Origin: Leucobacter aridicollis
GTDB taxonomy: Bacteria > Actinomycetota > Actinomycetes > Actinomycetales > Microbacteriaceae
NCBI RefSeq assembly: GCF_013409595.1
Contig: NZ_JACCBD010000001.1
Location: 1,860,001 to 1,924,000 of the forward strand
Direction: 5' to 3'
DNA: 64,000 nucleotides
The translations under genes and the position numbers were made by a program. The notes under the pieces are model-generated. The model was not told the DNA's origin, made no database searches, and saw only the letters and a program-made list of their open reading frames with translations. Of this stretch, positions 61,171-64,000 are shown piece after piece; within the stretch, counting starts at the first letter, position 1; each line of letters starts with the position of its first letter.

Positions 61171-61857
61171 ATGAGCAACTCTGAGACCTGGGGCCTCTTT
61201 CAGAGCCATTTCGGACATGCACGTCTGCGGCACTATCTCGACGAGTACGATGGCGACACAAATCAAGCAATGCAACTATACGAATGGAACGCAGAGCTGT
61301 CTGCAGCCTTCTGGGAACCTCTTGGCCACCTTGAAGTTGCTCTTCGGAACACAATCGACTGCCAGATGAGTGCGCGACACAACGCTCTGGGCCGCGCCGG
61401 GCATTGGATCTACGATGATGCACAAGAGCTCGGAAGAGATCGTGGTCGCGGGAAGCACAAGCATAAGTACCCTTATGTGGACATCAATACTGCAATCGCT
61501 CGCGTCAGGAAGAACAACAAGCCGCTCAACCCTGGGCAGGTAATCTCTGAAGTCTCTTTCGGCTTTTGGCACCAGATGGTATCGAAGTCGCAGATGTTCC
61601 TCTGGCCAGACATTGCTTCAGGGTTTCCGTATATGAAAGGCCGAAGTCAAGCGCCCGTGCGCGACATCGTTTCGTCTCTCCGAGAGTTCCGAAATCGAGT
61701 AGGGCACCATCACCGGATCTGGGCTCTCGATGTATCTCAGAAGTACGATCAAATAGTTGCGCTCGCAGGGTACATCGATCCCGCTCTTGCTGCCTGGATC
61801 GAACAGCAAAGCCGCGTTCGTGAGGTCGTCGCCCGCCGACCAAAGACATCGAGTTAG
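61171..61857 (+). CDS. Abi-family HEPN protein (AbiF/AbiD type)
   Basis: 228 aa. The family pattern is clear: YEWNAELSAAFWEPLGHLEVALRN near the N-terminus, EVSFGFWHQMVS in the middle and RNRVGH at residues 174-179, the Rx4-6H active-site motif of HEPN RNases. Abi_2 proteins cause abortive infection and act as toxins held in check by a partner. Here the partner is probably the RNA immediately upstream. The start is ATG 61171; a GTG 9 bases earlier is possible. The gene is AT-richer than its neighbours. Confidence 0.85.
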   Translation: MSNSETWGLFQSHFGHARLRHYLDEYDGDTNQAMQLYEWNAELSAAFWEPLGHLEVALRNTIDCQMSARHNALGRAGHWIYDDAQELGRDRGRGKHKHKYPYVDINTAIARVRKNNKPLNPGQVISEVSFGFWHQMVSKSQMFLWPDIASGFPYMKGRSQAPVRDIVSSLREFRNRVGHHHRIWALDVSQKYDQIVALAGYIDPALAAWIEQQSRVREVVARRPKTSS

Positions 61858-61945
61858 TCCGCCGGTTTATCGACACGTACTACGAGCCCAAGCAGACATC
61901 TCGCACAGACAGCTTGCTGGCGAGAATGAGTATAGGGACACTGTC

Positions 61946-62173
61946 ATGAAGAAAATCACCATCCGCGACGCCGGTGAAGTAATCGGCTGGGTGGTTGAGG
62001 GTGGCACCTGGATTGACGCGCCAGGACATCGCTCCACCGACATCCTGCTGCGCGGCGGCACCTATGAGCAGATCGAACGCTTCTTTTATCAGCGGTCACA
62101 GTACCGGAGGCCAGCAGAGTCCGACGGGCGCACGTACCAGGACGAGTACTCGTTCCACTTCAGCAATGCTTAG
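61946..62173 (+). CDS. small hypothetical protein
   Basis: 75 aa. MKKITIRDAGEVIGWVVEGGTWIDAPGHRSTD is beta-rich, the end acidic and aromatic (YQDEYSFHFSNA). No family is recognised. It ends just before a strong hairpin shared with the convergent acidic-protein gene. Confidence 0.5.
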   Translation: MKKITIRDAGEVIGWVVEGGTWIDAPGHRSTDILLRGGTYEQIERFFYQRSQYRRPAESDGRTYQDEYSFHFSNA

Positions 62174-62190
62174 CGGGGGCGGGGGCATCC

Positions 62191-62232
62191 AGAGGGGGCA
62201 CCCGGTGATGATCTTCACCAGGTGCCCCCTCT
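62191..62232. terminator. bidirectional terminator between convergent genes
   Basis: AGAGGGGGCACC (62191-62202) pairs perfectly with GGTGCCCCCTCT (62221-62232), with a smaller GGTGA/TCACC stem inside. It lies between the stop at 62173 (+) and the stop at 62243 (-). Confidence 0.88.
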
Positions 62233-62242
62233 TGCTGAGCAC

Positions 62243-62647
62243 TTACGCCGCAAGCAGCGGCTGCAGGCCGTGCTTCTCACAGAGTTCCCGGCGCACGCGG
62301 ACGAAGCGGTCGACACGGGCGGAGTCCAAGTCGAACGCCTCCAATGCGCTCTTCCAGTGCTCCGGCTCGCAGTCCACACCATCATCCACGTGGTCTACTA
62401 CGTCATCGATACCGTCATAGCAGGGCACTTCGAGGTCTCGCCACTCAAGCTGGCCTCGCATTTCATCGAGCTTCTCGGATACGTTGGTGAGTTCCTCGTC
62501 AGTCATCTGAGCCACCGGGCAGTCGAAGTCGAAATCGTTCCCGCGCCCATTCTCAAGAATGACGCCGATGGCTACATCGCTGATGAGGTTACGGAGATAG
62601 TCGATGCCGCCAAAGATGTCGGTCTTAGAAGGGGTGTTGGCGTTCAT
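62243..62647 (-). CDS. acidic hypothetical protein
   Basis: 134 aa from ATG 62647 (AGGAGTTC before it). Acidic (FDFDCPVAQMTDEELTN, CYDGIDDVVDHVDDGVDCE) with a helical N-terminus (FGGIDYLRNLISDVAIGVILEN). No signal peptide or helix. The charge distribution recalls DNA-mimic anti-restriction proteins, and it sits among defence genes, but there is no family match. Confidence 0.55.
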   Translation of the reverse strand: MNANTPSKTDIFGGIDYLRNLISDVAIGVILENGRGNDFDFDCPVAQMTDEELTNVSEKLDEMRGQLEWRDLEVPCYDGIDDVVDHVDDGVDCEPEHWKSALEAFDLDSARVDRFVRVRRELCEKHGLQPLLAA

Positions 62648-62823
62648 GTCGAACTCCTGTCGTGTCGTGTCTGGGGCTTCGGCTCGTCCTCGGCCCTCGC
62701 CATGGCACATACGGGTCTTTTGGGGTCACCTGAGACGCCAAGCTGATAGTTACCTGTGAGGTCATCTCACATCATCCGAAGCGGCGTGACGTGGAGCCAA
62801 ACCGCACCGCGCATTCGTCATCC

Positions 62824-63039
62824 ATGAAGACAACAATTAGCCCCGCGGAAGAACCTTCGGTCGATGAGTTCCTCGCCCAAGTGCTCCCCGACTCCCCCGA
62901 GCAGGCGCTCCCGCTCGACCCGGAGACTTTCATCCTCGACCCTGTAGAGCGGTGGGCTGTGCAGCAGGCTGCCGCAGCGCCGCCGCTCCCTGCGTCCGCC
63001 GAGCGTACGGTGGTCGGGCTCATGCGCCAGCACCTCTAA
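62824..63039 (+). CDS. small protein at the right end of the element
   Basis: 71 aa, acidic N-terminus (SPAEEPSVDEFLAQVLPDSPE), then helical. ATG 62824 is 18 bases after an ACCGCGCATT motif, with no ribosome site, as at 53159; a leaderless transcript is likely. It is the last gene before attR, 78 bases away. No function is known. Confidence 0.5.
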   Translation: MKTTISPAEEPSVDEFLAQVLPDSPEQALPLDPETFILDPVERWAVQQAAAAPPLPASAERTVVGLMRQHL

Positions 63040-63117
63040 CCCGTCGGCCTGCTAACCTCGCTTTTGGCTGATGCAGGGTAATTCCTTGACTCATCTGTTT
63101 GGCGGTTAGTCTCCCCA

Positions 63118-63124
63118 GAGACTG
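63118..63124. other. right attachment site core (attR)
   Basis: GAGACTG, identical to 12904-12910. It is preceded by AGTCTC and four bases, giving an AGTCTC-4-GAGACT palindrome on the element side. To the right, comEC reads LTHLTAVSG in frame on the minus strand. Confidence 0.8.
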
Positions 63125-64000
63125 CGGTGAGGTGCGTCAGGTTCGACTCCAGCATCAGGCGGTCGAGCGAGCTCGACACGAGGCTGGTGTCCCCGACTGC
63201 CAGTCCGGGGACGAGCTCTGCGCCGGCAACGTGCCCGGCAGCAGAGCGCAGCCCCGAGCGCAGGCTCGCGGCGGTCTCCCCCAGGCGCCCGGGCACGCCC
63301 GTCGCCGATCCTGGGCCGCCGACAGTGGACACCGAGATCTCGAATGCCGACAGCCCCTCCGGCGGCCCGCGCCCGATCGCGCCCGTCAGGCAGACCGTCG
63401 CCCCCGGATACCAGCGCTCAGGCGGTGGGCCGTCGAGCCAGAGGATCGCCGACGCGGACACCGGCGCGACGGGCCCGGGCACCGTGAGCGCCGTGGGCGG
63501 CGAGGCCTCCGCGGGCGCCGGTCCGGACCCCGGTTCATCACCGCCGCACGCCAGGGAGACTCTCTCCGCGCTGGTGGCGCCGCCGGAAGCGGCTGCCAGC
63601 GCGACGATCCGCCCGCGCACCCAGCTGCGCTCGGCGTTGTCGCCGCCGACACCCGCGGCGGGCGCCGGGAAGCCTCCGACGACGACGGTCGCAGCGACGT
63701 TCGTGCCAGCCCCGAGTACAGAGACGGTCTCACCCACCACGTCCCGGCCCTGCTCGACCGTGGCGATCCGGGCGGTCACGGCGAGCAACGCGGCGATGTA
63801 CACAATCCCAACGCTCCCGGCCCAGCGGTATCGCCGGAGGCCGGGCGCGCCATGCGGGCGACGCGCGGCAATGAGGGCCGCGCCGAGACCGATCCCGAGC
63901 CCGAGCCCGAGGGCTGCGAGTACGACTGCTAGCCAGCGCGCCGCGTCTGGCACGTGCACGAGCACGGCGGCGACCGCCCAGCACCCGAGCGCCGGGGCGA
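63124..64000 (-). pseudogene. comEC: comEC 5' part, cut off by element insertion (start outside window)
   Basis: N-terminal third of ComEC, open past base 64000 on the minus strand (PALGCWAVAAVLV helix). It contains the first membrane helices, the OB-like DUF4131 region (ERWYPGATVCLTGAIG) and the conserved LMLESNLTHLTAVSG at the junction. Beyond the core the frame runs 25 codons into element DNA and stops, giving a truncated product. The remaining two thirds are at 10911-12910. Confidence 0.9.

Larger units (their letters stand above)
12904..63124 (+). mobile_element. integrative and conjugative element inserted in comEC (~50.2 kb)
   Basis: The element is bounded by the GAGACTG cores inside comEC. 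The large serine integrase lies 66 bases inside the left end. Internal landmarks are an FtsK-type translocase, a DUF2637/SpdB protein, secreted hydrolases, a family A DNA polymerase, a primase-helicase, iterons, cell-wall adhesins, a flavin monooxygenase and three defence modules. I find no relaxase, VirB4, phage capsid, terminase or tail gene. Transfer is therefore probably by the dsDNA FtsK/TraB route of actinomycete ICEs. Size and gene content go well beyond a minimal actinomycete ICE. Confidence 0.85.

Noticed and set aside
12904..63124. A prophage rather than a conjugative element
   Set aside because: Despite phage-like polymerase and primase genes, no terminase, capsid, portal, tail or lysis gene was recognised, and FtsK/DUF2637/adhesin genes dominate.

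Overview
The window is high-GC DNA from an actinobacterium. The chromosomal neighbourhood (comEC, holA and rpsT close together, DtxR/IdeR-type iron uptake, HisKA_3/LuxR two-component genes) fits Microbacteriaceae, perhaps Leucobacter-like. That placement is inference, because no rRNA is present. The chromosomal part has two pieces. The left one (1-12910) carries an ABC-2 exporter with its two-component system, a Pr6Pr-type membrane protein, rpsT, holA, an AraC regulator behind a probable iron box, a four-gene siderophore uptake operon and the 3' two thirds of comEC. The right one (63124-64000) carries the 5' part of comEC.

The two halves of comEC are separated by about 50.2 kb of foreign DNA (12904-63124). 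It is flanked by a short shared core, GAGACTG, and a large serine integrase lies directly inside the left end. Joining the flanks restores the conserved ComEC stretch LTAVSGSNCA in frame, so this is a site-specific insertion into the DNA-uptake channel gene. The element resembles an actinomycete integrative and conjugative element (ICE). It has an FtsK/TraB-like dsDNA translocase and an SpdB-like DUF2637 membrane protein, and I see no relaxase and no VirB4. Unusually, it brings its own family A DNA polymerase and a CHC2/Toprim primase-helicase, next to an iteron-rich non-coding stretch (30591-30949) that may be its origin.

Layout of the element. 12.9-16.8 kb: integrase and small genes. 16.7-25.3 kb: a leftward transfer/surface operon (HExxH protein, multi-membrane secreted protein, FtsK, redoxin, secreted protein, SpaA-type adhesin, excisionase-like HTH). 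25.4-30.5 kb: replication genes. 30.6-33.0 kb: iterons, an ApeA-like HEPN protein and a run of four strong hairpins. 33.0-37.5 kb: a giant von Willebrand/DUF11 adhesin and a LuxR response regulator, with matching palindromes upstream of both. 38-46.7 kb: a wHTH protein, a CHAP hydrolase, DUF2637, acidic small proteins, two more HExxH proteins and a lipoprotein. 46.8-51.1 kb: cargo (flavin monooxygenase and small exported proteins). 51.2-59.2 kb: a restriction island (nuclease-like protein, frameshifted N6-methylase, 1604-aa type ISP enzyme and partner). 60.2-63.0 kb: a resolvase, an Abi/HEPN protein behind an abiF-like RNA, and small genes.

Taken together, the element appears to integrate into and inactivate the recipient's transformation gene. 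It would move as double-stranded DNA, replicate with its own polymerase, remodel and decorate the cell surface, and carry three separate anti-phage or anti-plasmid modules. Several regulatory repeats are specific to it: a twin promoter with a GTGCAC spacer, LuxR palindromes, TTGCAAG operators and a CCGCGCATT motif upstream of eight genes.
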